NCBI GenBank assembly: GCA_022578605.1
Contig: MU394052.1
Span: 1,302,001-1,366,000 of the forward strand
Source of the DNA: Camillea tinctor
Taxonomy: Eukaryota > Ascomycota > Sordariomycetes > Xylariales > Xylariaceae
Direction of reading: 5' to 3'
DNA length: 64,000 bases
The notes under the pieces are model-generated. The model worked only from the letters and a program-made list of their open reading frames with translations, did no database searches and was not told the DNA's origin. Each line of letters starts with the position of its first letter. The first letter of the stretch is position 1. Position numbers and translations under genes: made by a program. This document shows positions 1 to 12,740 of the stretch, piece by piece.

Positions 1-486
1 TTTTAGGACTCATCCCTCATTCAGATGGAAACCTAGACCGCCACTACATATGACAATTCACGTGTCCGTTCGTCGCATAATAAAAATGAAGTCTGCAGAT
101 AGGAAGGGAAAGTGCGTTGTTTTACAAAATGCGCGTGGGAAGGCTGAAGATATAAAATCCTGCCCCAGCTCATCCCTATCGGCATTCATAGACTAAACTA
201 CTCGTAGATAGTCCTAGTTGGTAGTCCATTGTAATGCCAGCTCAGCTCAGGCCCATGCGAGCTCTCCCATTTCATGCCCGCAGATCCGTGGTTGACTCAA
301 AGAGTCGAAGCCCAGCTAAACCGTAACCCATAAGTCGGCTGGAAATATACCGCCATGATCGAGCATCCTACATCATAACGTTGCACCATCCATCTCCAAA
401 GCAGAGAGAACTTGTTCCTGGACCCAGACAGACCAAGACACAACTGAAAATACGCCACCACCGAAAGCACGCGGATGACATATAAC
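1..486. other. 3' flank of H2A.Z
   Basis: No coding sequence is supported here. The stretch follows the H2A.Z stop codon and probably holds its 3' UTR. The only open frames are short shadows without family features. Confidence 0.5.
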
Positions 487-1496
487 TTATGCCTCGATCG
501 ACTTGCTCTTCTTCTTCTGCTCAACCTTGAGTAGCAGAGCACGGTTGATATGAGGAAGGACACCACCAAAGGCGATAGTGGCTCGGATCAGCGTATCGAG
601 CTCTTCATCACCGCGGATGGCAAGTTGAAGATGACGAGGGGTGATACGCTTGACCTTGAGGTCCTTGGCAGCATTCTAGTCACGGGAGTCAGTTTCAAGC
701 AGGCAGACAAAGTGTGGCGGTTTCAGCCTATAGGAGAGGGTGCAATAGGTGACAAGGACAATGGCATGTAGGGGGGAAGAGGTGACTCACTCCTGCAAGC
801 TCGAGGACTTCAGCAGTCAAGTACTCGAGAACAGCAGTAACATAGACGGCGGCTTTGGCACCAACGCGCATCTTATTCTGGGTGTTCTGCTTGAGGAAAC
901 GCTTGACACGACCACAGGGGAACTATAGGACAAACAAGTCAGCAAGATGTCGAAGGAATGCAATGGTCACATGAGAAATTCTGTGCTCCGGGGCGTTTGT
1001 AAGGCAGTGATTAAGGCGCATTTCGGGTGGCTTAAGTTGGAGAGGCGCTTCAAGGATTCCCAGGACATGTTCGTTAACCGCAGCTGGACGAAACACGGTG
1101 CAGAAGCATGCGATGTGAGCTGAAGAGACAACGAAGTCGGCGCATGGCATTGATGACCAAACAGAGAGGCATCGAGGATGGAGGATAGGCAACAGGTCGA
1201 CGAGTCTGGTGCGAAGAATGCTAAAGAGCGCGTGTCGTGTGCAACAAATCGAGGGGTACCGGAATCATGATCATGTCGATCGATGAAAAAAAAAAATCTT
1301 GACGAGGCAGAATGCACAGAGTCCCAGTGGGTCGGGAAGATGAAAAAAAAGGACAGAAACACAGCGATACACAAGGGTGATATCTTACCTGAAGTCCGGC
1401 GCGAGCAGAATGACTCTGTTGCTTCTTGGGGCTATCAACCGAAGTCTTCCCACCCGAGCTCTTTCCACCTGCAGACTTGCCTTTTCCACCAGCCAT
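487..1496 (-). CDS. htz1: Histone variant H2A.Z
   Basis: Replacement histone of the H2A.Z family, deposited by SWR1-type remodellers at promoters. The model has three exons (1496-1389, 922-791, 675-487) with GT-AG introns and gives 142 aa, the usual family length. The N-tail is Gly/Lys/Ser-rich (starts MAGGKGKS). The histone fold follows, with [12 protein letters not shown], an [16 protein letters not shown] helix and [19 protein letters not shown]. The C-terminal part reads [20 protein letters not shown], and the GGVLPHIN docking segment distinguishes H2A.Z from canonical H2A. The three frames join without any shift. Intron 1 is 466 nt, long for this window, where most introns are 45-105 nt. 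The ATG lies in a clean context directly upstream of the tail. The assignment is close to certain; only the UTR limits are unknown. Confidence 0.97.
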
Positions 1497-4176
1497 TGTT
1501 TATGATATGATGCGCGCGAAGTGAATATTTTCTGGGAGATGAAATATCGCCGATGACGACCGAAAAAAAAATCGGAATAATGGGTCGGGTGCTTCGATAA
1601 TCTTTTTTGTTGATTTTTTAAGGCTGTGTCGGGAGGATTATCGCGTCGAGGATGGAGGAGATGGAGGAGAAAATGTTTTTGTTGTGTTTTGGTAGGAAAG
1701 CCTCAGAGTAAAAAATCAAGAGGCGGCGCGAGAAAAAATAAAAAGTCGGCTGAGGTGTAAGTGTACGCTGCTACCCGCCTTGTAAGTACCCCAATATGGG
1801 GGGTTTAGGGGAACTCTGATAGCCTGCTGTAGTGCCCTGCCCACCTATAAGAACTGCTAAAGCAAACATCCCTAGAGCGTATGCTTGCTTTTCAGTACAG
1901 TTAAAACCAGCTACCCAGGTAAGTACATACAAGCTTGGCCGGGGAGGGGGGGCAACCCAGGTAACGCAAATCGAATGATGATTGGGAAGGAAGCTTGCTT
2001 GCTGTAGGTAGATAGACAGGCAGCTTGCCACCTACCTAACCTTTCAAGACAGCAAGGCAGACCCCGCCTTGGTCTTTGCTTTTGGCACTAATCCTGATCT
2101 GGCTAAGCTCGGTAAAACTCCGGACATGGAGATGAGCCGCCGAATTTGAGGGGGGAGAGAGAACATCGTGAAGAGCTGCGCCAGGAAGCCTCAAAATAAC
2201 CCCTGACATGGCCCGATGGCTCTGGTATAAGATTTGAAGGTGCATGGGTGATATTGCACTTACAAGATTCTGCTTGTTTGCAGTCGGTTGTAGGAGAGAG
2301 GTAGAAGAACAAGCCTACCTAAACCATGGCCATAGCCATGGCTCTCCTAACGAAGCCAAGTCGCAAAGAGGTAGGCATAACAAGCAAGCAGCATGCAACG
2401 GCATAACAGCCCATTGTTCAACTGCTGGTGCTAGTCTTTCTGGTGCTGATGCACTTTGACTTGAAGGCAAAAGGCAGGACAAGGTTTCTTGGAGCAAGGC
2501 ATGGCTTGACTTAGTGATCGAGTGAGACGTGACCAAACTCGGGAAGTTGAAGTCGCTTTGTTGAAAGACCAAAAGAGGTCGAACATTCATCCAATCTATT
2601 CATTTATCGATACTATCGGAAACACATCGGGGCTAGTCACAGCCTTAATAAGATGCGACGCGGACCGGATCCATAGGTAAGAAGTGTTGTACCTATGGAA
2701 TACAAGACCCACTGAATATCTACGCTGCTCCATGCCCCCTCACGTGCATATTTACCTCATAGATGTGGGACCGACTCTCAACTGAGAACCTTGAACTTGC
2801 CTGAACTGAGGTCATTTGATCAAGTGGCTTGTCTTGTCTAGATTCCAGCCACAAGCTAAGCCAAGCCACGCATACCCTGCACCTAAAGCTACAGCACTCA
2901 ATTGTTCACTGAACATTCAACCTATGACATAATAAGCATGGGGAGAAAGGACATGGAGAATAAGATCGACTTTCAACTTCAGCTTTTAGGTTATATAACC
3001 CACATACCCAAGTACAGGCTTATTACCGATTATGTCTCCATATTGCGGGAACCTATGGTCAGCACCTTAAAACATTATCAAGATAGAAACACGAGAAAAC
3101 AGCACCTATAATGCTACTATACATAGACGACACTGATCCAGCATCCATTCTATAAGCGCATATTCATTTTACACCACCTCTTTTTTTTCTGAGAAGCAGA
3201 ACTGCGCTAAAACTTAATACCATTGAAGATATAATATATGGGAGTGCTGTGTCCTGTGACCCGGGTTGGTCAAATATACGAGGATCGCAAACTAGACGGA
3301 GTAAAGAATACATGATACCACGATATAAAAAGTCTTGACTGGTTTGACTCTAGTTTGTCAGCCAGTAGGTTAGAGCAATCGGTCCGTGGTGCACATTTTG
3401 TATAAGACCATCATCGTCAGACCGTGCTTACTTGATTCCCATCTGGAAGGTAGGTAGTTGAGGCACACCTGGAATCACAATCGCCCAAACAGGCAAACAC
3501 CATCGCGGGGTTCCGAGTACAATACGAGTTGGGTTATGAGGCGAAATGTACACTACGACTCTAGCTAGCGAATTCATTTCATACCTACCTAATGCCTTAT
3601 GGGGATATAGTTAGGTAGGCTATGTAGGTAACGTGTTAAATAAAGATTGAGCACCTCGAAGCCTAAGAGTCAGCAACATGCATTTCGTTGACTTCTACAT
3701 CTGAGAAATGCATTATATGTAGCCTAGAACTTCATAGATGCAATTGACCGCTAATAGCCGGGTTTTATTACCTGGTTACTACCCAGGTAGCTAGACATGT
3801 CGTCAGCTCTCAGAAGAGGAATTGTGCTCAATCAATAGGTCTGATCTTACAGCATCACCGATCTCTCTCCCCCTTGGAAATCACTTTCAAAGTTCGTATT
3901 CGAAGTGCAATATCATCACATGCCCACCCCGTGTTGGCAAAATAGGTGCCAACTCTATGCGCAGATTTGTTAGTCCTGCATTGGGTTATGTCTGCACTCG
4001 GATTTGATGATGCCAGCAAGGCTAGCAGGGCCACTATGAATTGTATATAAAAACAGCACATACTCCTTCTGTTGTATTATAATGTACTCGATTGTTTGAT
4101 CACCAAGAATCAATCTATTATATACTATCCGCTCATTTCTCCATATCCATATCTTTCCCTACCCGTAACTATCACC
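1497..4176. other. Intergenic region between H2A.Z and a secreted-protein gene
   Basis: No gene is supported. The H2A.Z-proximal part (about 1500-1760) has A/T homopolymer runs and probably contains its promoter. Around 1780-2040 and 3580-3640 there are clusters of TACC/GGTA-type tetranucleotides. Small open frames near 2900-3110 and elsewhere lack plausible starts or domains. The right end carries the TATA-like promoter of the next gene. Confidence 0.5.
4044..4052 (+). promoter_or_regulatory. TATA-like box upstream of the secreted-protein gene
   Basis: The sequence tatataaaa lies about 125 nt before the ATG at 4177. That spacing suits a TATA-driven fungal promoter with a short leader. The only ATG between it and 4177, at 4082, opens a stretch in the same frame that would hide the signal peptide. 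Core-promoter function is inferred. Confidence 0.4.
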
Positions 4177-4845
4177 ATGAAGTCATTTATCGCAACCGCT
4201 CTGGTCTTAGCCTCAGGCGTTCTCGCTGCCAGCAGCTCATGTCCCTACAACTACCCTACTGAGCTGAATAACACAGAGAGCCACAACGGTCTGGTCTTCA
4301 CCGTGATCTCCTCCAACCCAGCCACCAACGACCGTCCCATCCAGCTGCGTCCAAACCCCTTTTTTGTCGACAATTTCTACTTTGCGGGAATCGACAACTC
4401 CTCTTCCGTCCTTCTGGGTAACTTGAAAGACGGCGGTCTCTATAGCCAGGCTCGCAATACCGTCAACCAGCTCTATGATCTCGGACAGACCGGGTACTTG
4501 AACCAGCGTGACGAGACAAACGGCACCACGCGCTACAGCGTCGGCTTTGCGGATGCCGCCGACTGGCCCGGCCAGGTCGAGCAGGAGTGGTATCTCTCGG
4601 GTGGACCTACCGACGGCACTTACTCACTATTCCATCAGGAGCCGCTTGAGATCGTTCACGGCTTCCTGCTTTGCCCTGCCGACATCGATCTTGACCACGG
4701 TGCCTGGTACCAGCTGTTCTACTACACTTATTCTCAGCAACCTTATGACTTCCCCGGGTGCGAGTCCGTCGGCGTGCGCACTACCGTCGCTCCGATCATT
4801 GAAAACGGGGCTTGTGAAATTGGAGGTGTCACTGGCACAGCCTAG
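4177..4845 (+). CDS. Secreted hypothetical protein, 222 aa
   Basis: Intronless frame of 222 aa. I chose the ATG at 4177 because it begins a classic signal peptide (MKSFIATALVLASGVLA, cleavage probably after ALA near residue 17). The longer open frame would only add 35 residues that bury it. The mature protein has four cysteines (SSCPY, LLCPAD, PGCES, GACEI), which could make two disulfides, and several N-glycosylation sequons (NNT, NSS, NGT). It is rich in aromatic residues and has no basic or repeat tract. The layout recalls small extracellular or cell-wall proteins of filamentous fungi, but I do not recognise a named family and give no function. Codon use is regular and C-ending, as in an expressed gene. 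Confidence 0.8.
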   Translation: MKSFIATALVLASGVLAASSSCPYNYPTELNNTESHNGLVFTVISSNPATNDRPIQLRPNPFFVDNFYFAGIDNSSSVLLGNLKDGGLYSQARNTVNQLYDLGQTGYLNQRDETNGTTRYSVGFADAADWPGQVEQEWYLSGGPTDGTYSLFHQEPLEIVHGFLLCPADIDLDHGAWYQLFYYTYSQQPYDFPGCESVGVRTTVAPIIENGACEIGGVTGTA

Positions 4846-5891
4846 AGGCTAGAGTATGTGTCGAAGACCAGAGCATAATAGATCCTGTGGACAGTAAGAA
4901 CAAGTGGAAGGCTATAATAAACGAAGTTGATGACTGAATGGAGGATAATATTTAATATTGCGTTCTATATTGGAAAAAAATTTCTTGAAAATAAGGGAAC
5001 TTATAAAATCACACCTTAATGTATTCAATTTCATATTTATATATATCGTGTTGCTATACATCATTGCCTAAGTGGATGTAATACCGAGGACGGGAAGAAA
5101 GAAGGTTTGGTGTACAGGTTCATTGAAAAGGTATTTAGATGTTAATCTATGTTACAATAACACTTTCTAAGCAAGTACATAGATACTAGTCATTATACCG
5201 TGAGTAATAGATGAATAATTCTCCTTCAGGATATATCCCTGGGGTGCGCACGACTCACCTAAGGTTACTTCACTTTGTAGTATACACACATCTTATAATG
5301 ACAGTGTTTTCCAAATTATCAATTCTAGATCGGTTATGATTATATTGACCCGGAACATCCCTCATATTGAGAATACAAGGTGTATAATTATGTAAATTTA
5401 TCAATGCATATATGACTGATCGGTCTGCGGGAGGAAATGCATGCGGTGTGATTAGTATTTGCATTATACATCAACTTTCTTATTTGTGTATCCATCGATT
5501 CCTCCGTAAACACCGATGAAGGCTAGAAATGAAATATCAGAATGCATTTAGCGCCACATATTCAGCTTCAGAGCCGATTTGATAAAGTTGTTATAGTAAT
5601 CGAAACTCCTAACCTAGTGAAGAGTTTTTATATAATATGCATTGGACACCTTGTTTCCCTTTACCACCGTGTATATGTTTTGATTTCGGTATGAGAATCC
5701 CCAGATGAGAATTCGCCTCCGCTTCTTTCAACTCTACTACACCACATCCATTGAGAAACCTAGCGAGACATCAGCATAGTGGCAGGGACTGGCAAGTCTT
5801 TACACCATACTTCAACCCCGATATGGTGAAAAATATACCTCCAGAGACTTTTGGAGAAGCGCTAGATCTTGTCGTGACATAACCCTGGATA
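4846..5891. other. AT-rich intergenic region
   Basis: No gene is supported. Base composition becomes clearly AT-rich after about 4900 and stays so through the HET relic to about 7000. Reading frames are broken everywhere. The last 200 bases may be decayed coding sequence upstream of the HET fragment, but no continuous frame can be followed. Confidence 0.5.
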
Positions 5892-5894
5892 TTG

Positions 5895-6308
5895 GGTATC
5901 ATACAGAGACTCCGGTTCGGGAAAGATCCCGAGACTCAATCTAATGGAATTGAGCAGCTAAGAAAACAGACTATCAATGACATTGAGGAGGCAGAAGTTA
6001 AACATCACGTCAGTCAGTTGTTCAAGAAGGCAGTTTCCTTCTTTAAGAGGGCACTACTACAGAGCACTGGGAAGACCTACTTTACGACCACGCATGGTTT
6101 TAGGGGCTACACATATTCCCACATTCTAGCAGGGGATGAATTAGTCACCTTGAATGGCGCGAACGTTCTCATGATACTTCGCCCCTGGGATCCCGGGCAT
6201 TACTCCTTCATGGGTTCGGCTTCTGTTCTAGGTCTTACTAGCTTTCAGGTTCTGGCACACTATCGTTCGAGGGGAGTATTAAAAGACACCACCTTCAGGA
6301 TTCATTAG
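5895..6308 (+). pseudogene. HET-domain protein, C-terminal relic
   Basis: An open stretch of about 137 codons resembles the C-terminal end of fungal HET (heterokaryon incompatibility) proteins. It has KTYFTTTHGFRGYT, then AGDELVTLNGANVLMILRPW, then FMGSASVLGLTS, and ends with an RGVLKDTTF-like tail. This is the usual end of family members (Gly-rich block, GD..v.l.Ga..p..LR, then G.a.V.Gl). The defining N-terminal HET domain is absent, no ATG lies near the beginning of the frame, and upstream sequence has stops in all frames. I therefore call a truncated pseudogene in AT-rich DNA. Intact members are usually several hundred residues and act in non-self recognition and cell death. No complete gene can be read here. 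Confidence 0.65.
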
Positions 6309-9300
6309 TTCTCCTATAATATTTTGTCAGCATATACTTTCCTTCATACTATATCTATTTGAGGTTAGTATACTAATACGTCGTTACTCTAGTTGATATT
6401 TTCTTTCATGGGAATCTCAGAATATAGACAATTATATCCGACAAATGACCATTATCTTTTTTATCTTATCTCTTTTATATAGGAGAGTTGGTATCTTACA
6501 AATTGTATCTACTGTTGCCTCTGAAAGATTTCTACCAATAGTAAAGAATAGACACAAGACCAGGGCTTCCGAGAACTTTCCTGATATGATCGGAGGTTAC
6601 CACCTATTCAATACATATTAGAGCGATAAAACATATTAGCACTGGATCTACTTCTTGTTACACTGGAATTCAGTTAGGAATACTGATAGTTTAATGAGTA
6701 TGCAATAATACGTACCTTGAAAGAAACAAATCGACCATTTCTAGGTATAAGCAATGAACAATATCACCGGTAGCTGTAGTTTTAATCCCTTACACAACAC
6801 CATCGTAATTATCTCGTAAGACTATTGCTTGATATCCTGTGATAGGTTATCTAACTGTTATGATGGCATTTGGTAGAAACTGACCGAAGTTCAGAGTAGA
6901 TTACGAAATACTGACTGGCTAGGTATTCTCACGTAGAAAGGATCACATGCTCTAGTTGGATAGAACCAACAAACGATGGTTTCACAACATAGACCAATTA
7001 TACACAACAATACCTTGTCACATACCCAAATTAGGTATGTCGATGTTTATTCAATCACTGCGTCAGCAGATGGAACTTAAGCACGATGTGCAGAAACGGA
7101 TAATCACATCTATATAAACCACCCACCATCACTCTTCTACGCCAACAAACACTTGTTACTGGCTCTTCAAGCTACTGCTATAACACATATGTAGACCACT
7201 TCTGTAGCCCTACAAATCAAAAGTGCCGTTTGCCGGCTTCCATGAAAACGCAGATGTGATATTAATTTATCAACGTGCTTATAGCCGAGGATATGCGAGA
7301 GGCTCCTTGAGTTATCACATCTCGTGACGACAGTCTTCGGAACACCACTGTCATGCATACTCTGTCTGTAAAAGGTTGAGGAACATGATTTCTATAGGAC
7401 TTGGAAACGAATATAATCTACAATCAACACTAACCAAAGTAGCGAAATGTTTCAAGAAAAGGCCAAGAAGAAGCTGTATAGAGAGGGCCCATGTCAAGGA
7501 CTATATCATTGTATGACTGGTAAAATGGTAACCGAGAGACGAACGGGGACGCAAGCGCGCATGACGAGAGTGAATCAGGGGCGCACGCGAGAGCGGATCG
7601 GGCACCGGCATGAAAATGCTGTTAAGCATATGCACCCACCCGCATAAGACTTCTTTCTTCTGACCTGCATGATGCTCTTTCTGGAACCTCCAGCACAGGA
7701 AGAGGAAGTGGGTAAGAGGGAGAGGGAGAGAGAGGGGGGCAGAGAGACTGTTGTCATACTTAGTAAAGCCTCCCTGAATTCGTGCGTACCTAGCAAGCTT
7801 ACCCGTTCTGCTCACCCACCACGAGGGGCGGGAGGCTAGTTTACCAGGGGATAACATAGATGATTGCTCTCTCCTGGGTGACTGAAGAGGCGTACGTAAG
7901 TATCACGGGCCTGCTAGGGAGGGTGAGCGCAAAACTACTATCAAACTATGGCTTTGCGCTCACTGGAAGCTTCGGGAGAGGCAAAAGCATACGCGCACAC
8001 ACATTATTGATTACGTATATTTTGCGCCTGGGTGCCTAGATTGCACGACCTAGGCCCAGGGCTTCTACGATCGTAGGAGTTATCATCCCCCCGCCAGAGA
8101 TCAGATCTCGAATTGTCTTATTTTCCCCGATGACTCCGGGAAAAAGAGCAATATAGGAAAAAGGCGAACACACACACAAAAAAACAACTAAAAATTTTAA
8201 CGCATGGACAAGGTCATGGATGAGAGTGACAGGTGAGACAGGATGGGATCGTGCCGATTGGACAAGGGGGGGGACCACAGACTCTGTCAACGTGCTGTGA
8301 GAGGGTTCTTGCTCTTTGCAACACACGAGCCATCTACGTATCTTGTTTCAACGTCAGAGCGAACAAGCGAGGATGGGAGTGGAAGAGGAAGAAAAACTTT
8401 CCGTAAGGTTCCGAAATAAGACGTTCTAACGGTGTCTCGTTTTTTTTATTCCTTCCCCTCTTTCTCTGTTTTATCTCTCATCTCTTGTCTCTTTTTTCTT
8501 TTTTTAGTATTCAGAGTCCCTTGGCAACTGAAAGCTGGACTAGTTGTTGCTCACTTTGGGTTAGGTAGAGGGGGAGACTTCGCATGGTGCGATCTAGGTA
8601 GATTCTTAGATCTAGGGTGACAACCTCTGTGGCTTGGCATCAATAAACCAGATTTGCTTATAGGAGGACCATGTTGCCGGCAGCGAGTCTAAATGTTTCA
8701 GTGCGTGAGTTGCACGGCGTTCCACAACCCGTATGTATGCGTTGTAGAGGTAGGTACTGGTCGCGGCATTGCGAGCACTATAAGTATGTGCGCAGGGTTT
8801 TGCGCGTGCATGCGATGGCTTCTAGACTTAGAAAAGAACGAAAAGTAGGGGACCTGGAGATTATCTAGCGCACACTAAAGATAGATACACTAGAGGGGGC
8901 GGGAGGCATGTTAGCTTCAGGGGCTCGCTCGCTTCTCGACAGAAATAGACATTTGTCAAACTGGCTCATCTCAATCAAGTACCATTCGAGAAGACCGGGT
9001 AGAACATCTTTCATTTGGTTAGAGATCTGTTGGCCGTCTATGGCTACTGCTGGGGTAAGCTCAAATTACACGGGGTGAGCGAACAATAGCGAAAGAAACA
9101 GCTCAGATTGGGTTGGGAAGATCCATTGGAGTATATGCTGTGGGTTGTTCTTAGATAGTATGTTGGAACAGATAATCGGCCGGCAATCTCCAGCGCTCTC
9201 CATGTATTACATTAAACTAACTGCACGACAACGAAAATGATTATAGCTAAACAAAGATATACAGATTCCGGCACGGGCAATAAAGCTCACTAATAGCTTC

Positions 9301-12300
9301 ATTTACAGACCGAGACGGTTAATACCTATCTACCGGTTTTTGGAGAAGGGAAAAAGGATTATCTAACCGAAAGATGGAAACGGGGGGAAATGACGCGGGA
9401 GGGAAAGTCAGGCAAATCAATGTCGGAAATGGACGTGAAAGTGTAAGTGGAAGTTGGAGAATGAGAAAGCAAAGCTAGGCAGTAAAAGGGGGTTGAGGGA
9501 GAGCGACAGCAACGGTCACGACCTTTCCTCCTTCGCATCATGTGGGAGAAGAGGAGGATTTCCAGAGGATTTCCCGAGTCGTCGATATGATACCAAGGCC
9601 AACCGTTCCACGGACGTCAAAGTTCGTTCGTTCGGTCTTGGCCCGGGATTATCGAAATGGGGGTGTTTTTTTCCCTTTTGCGGGATTGCCTCTGATTTGA
9701 CAGGAGGTGGGATCATCTGGTGATCTGCTCAAGATTAACAGTATTCTGGAAATACTACAGAAGGCGGAAAAGATAGAAAAAAGGCTGATGACTATCCCTG
9801 GGGAGCCACGTTTTGAATAAACCTAGCTACGTTACTTATACAAACTATGGACCCAGCGTCCAGGGGCCCTGTTTAGCTTGCTTACGAGGCGTAAAAGATG
9901 TTGTTATTAGTTTCTTGGGTATAAACCTTTTACCTACGATACATAAAATTTTATGCTGAATACCTAACCTACATTAGTGTAATGACGGAAGAGAAGATGA
10001 AGACGTTGCTTTTTTTCATTACGAGCATCCGTGCAGTCTTCTAATCCTAAGAAATTCTAAGACGTATACTAGGTACATTACCATCACGGAAGTGACCTGC
10101 TAGGGAAGAATGCCCATCTCGAAACTTGATCGAAGATACGTGTAAGTTAGATCAGTAAGTCGTCGAGAGAAAGACGCATCCTCTGTATGATGCGCTTCTA
10201 CCTACATTAGCTTCGCGCGTCTGCAATGCACAATCTTCCGAATGATTCACATAGTACATGGGAATATGGAGATGTAATTATCCATCCAGACTTGTGCCAT
10301 TAGTGGTAGGAAGCCCACTCAGCCGCGTCTCTGATCCGGTGCAGCCAACTGCGCAGGGTAGGCTTAGTTAACTAAGTCTGATTCGTTTTTCTTCGAAATG
10401 ACGAGTCCCAGAACATCTTGACGTCGATGACGAACCTTTCCAGATGCTCGGAAACCGGCCCAGAAAAATAAAACCCAAATCAATCGTTCCGCTCTTAAAA
10501 ATAGGGGTTCGAGAAAGTGGAAGCGAGGTAAGTCGGTAAGTCGTCAGTAGGTAGGTTACGGTAGCAGTAGATTGCCAAGTACGTTACATACATAGATACA
10601 TACCTACACCACACAGGCATTGAACTTGACCAACTGAGTGGACATGACGGCGAGCGCGGTATCGAGGTTATTAGTAGTTGGAAGATCTTTAGGAAATGTA
10701 TCCTTGGTGATCGCTTGGCTGAGATGATCAAAGCCCACTTTATGTGATGAACAGTAAAGAAAAAAGTGATTTGTTGGAGGAGAACTGTAGTATGCGTGTT
10801 TCAAGCAAAGGTGCAAGAGAGAGAGAAAAGAGAAGGACCAGCAGTGAATCTGACCTCTAGGAGAGAGAGAACGAGGGTTGGCCCGTGACGATGGATGCAC
10901 AGTGTTTTTTCTGCCCCCTTTTTTGGTTCTTCATTGGACCTCGTGATTATGTGCGATCTAAGTAGGCGCCATAGTCGCATGCATGTCTCGTTTCCACGAT
11001 GGTGGGAAAAAAAAATCCATCAACTTTCCTCATGGATAGAGCTAGATGTATAATCTCGCTTCACGATACGCTATGTATGTAGGTATCAGGGGGAACGGTC
11101 TTGCTCAGCAAAGTGTCTTTGACGGGGTAGGTAGTAGTATCATCTATTGGACGCAAACCAGGTTTCTAGACGCGGCGCGTCGAGAACAAGACTTGTGAGC
11201 CGCAAAATTCCCTGTTCTCTATTCCCTATTCCAAAACCCGCTTTTTCTTTCTGTTCTTCTTCTATGCTTGACCCTGCACTAGCAGACAGATTCTCTAGTG
11301 TAAGTTGGTTTATCTGCAGTACACCACATACACACTACACACTACGGAATAATATGTAGTATGTTGATGGGTTTTTACGTAGTATTTAACAGCTTCACCC
11401 CCCGGCCTAGCGCCAATGCGAGGTGTGATCGAGCTGCCTAGCCTGAGGCTGGAGATGAAGAGCCAAACGGTAGCCTCCGGAGCAGAAAGATGTGATGGTG
11501 GTGGTGGTGGTGGTGGTGGTGGTGGCGCGGCGGCGTAGTGGATGGTGGAAGTTGTCACTTGATGCTGTGCTGTTGTGCGGAGAGAAAGGGAAATATGGCG
11601 GAAGAGAGTACGAAATACAAGAAAAAGAGGGTGTGATGCGTGGGCTCATGAGACTCCATCATCCACCCTCATGTTTTTGATGGGCGGGTAATCTGCTCCC
11701 GTGACGGGCCGTCCTGACAAGTGCTTAGACTTGGCTCCAGATGAGAAGCTATGCAGCTTTTTTATTATCTTATGCTTGATGTTAGTATCCTCTGGACCAA
11801 GGTTTAGTAGAGGCGAGACAAGAGAAAGAGGGGTGAGGGAGAGGAGAACAAAAAGAGGAGACGAGAGAGTGCAGTGTAGATAATAAAATATGTATGTATT
11901 TCAATTATCGTGTATCAAATATATTGTTTATCGTTTCCCTGATCTGGTATGTATAATCGAGAGCTTGGGAAGCTGTTGTGAACTTCTCTATAGCAACCAA
12001 CAGCGGTGTGTGGTAATTGAGTATGCACAGTCGTAATCAACCAATAGGGGGGAAGGGTATGCATACCCAGGTTATTGTTATTGATGTAGTGATATTGAGA
12101 TTATATAGTTGTAGTTAGTGTCAATAATCGATGCGTAGTGTATTCGTAGACAGGTAGATACCTAGGTAGAGAGAGATATATATTTATATAGGGGATTATT
12201 AGTATTGATATGATGGTATTCGTTAACCTATTGATTAGTATCATTGGAGGCTGAGGGTACCTGAGAAAGCAAGATCTCAAATATATAGATAGTAAGTATA

Positions 12301-12740
12301 AAGTGTATTGCCATAAAAACATTAATTGAAATAACCCCTTCTCCCCCCCAAAATGAAGCTTTAAATACCTTGATCATTTAACATATGCTAATGTTTTTAT
12401 TGTTGCGTTGTCATACACTACATAGATAAAATATGTACCTACGTGTGAACGTTGCCCTGTGCACCATAATGCATTTTTTTTATTACGCTAACAACAAGCA
12501 CTTGGTCATTCTTATATGCACTGTGTATACTCACTGAAACCATCTGCACTATCACAGTGTATAGTTTAAGTTTAGCTAACGGCAGTAGCCGGGGGCTAGT
12601 TCCTGGTAAATAAAATAATACCCACCATATACATACTGTAGGCAAGTCACTTGTCTTATCAATTCTATAACCTTTTTTATTATTACCACAAACAATCAAT
12701 TATACATAGCGCATATTCTAATTTTATGTTAATGGTAGAT
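6309..12740. other. Gene-poor region, 6.4 kb
   Basis: No gene is supported on either strand. Open frames are short (at most about 120 codons), mostly lack ATG starts and show no recognisable domains or codon bias. The segment to about 7000 is AT-rich like the HET relic. From about 7450 to 11700 composition is closer to average, with polypurine and polypyrimidine tracts. A (TGG)n microsatellite lies near 11496. Another AT-rich part covers 11880-12740. I see no terminal repeats of a transposon. Confidence 0.5.
11496..11525 (+). repeat. (TGG)10 microsatellite
   Basis: Ten tandem TGG units lie in non-coding DNA, preceded by GATGG and followed by CGCGG. Confidence 0.9.

Noticed and set aside
2902..3111. 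69-codon plus-strand frame
   Set aside because: It sits isolated in AT-rich intergenic DNA with no recognisable features or neighbours in frame.
4072..4176. N-terminal extension of the 222-aa secreted protein
   Set aside because: The 35 extra residues would bury the signal peptide; the ATG at 4177 has the better context.
7447..10900. Scattered open frames of 60-120 codons
   Set aside because: They have no domain, no consistent codon bias, no plausible splice partners, and many lack ATG starts.
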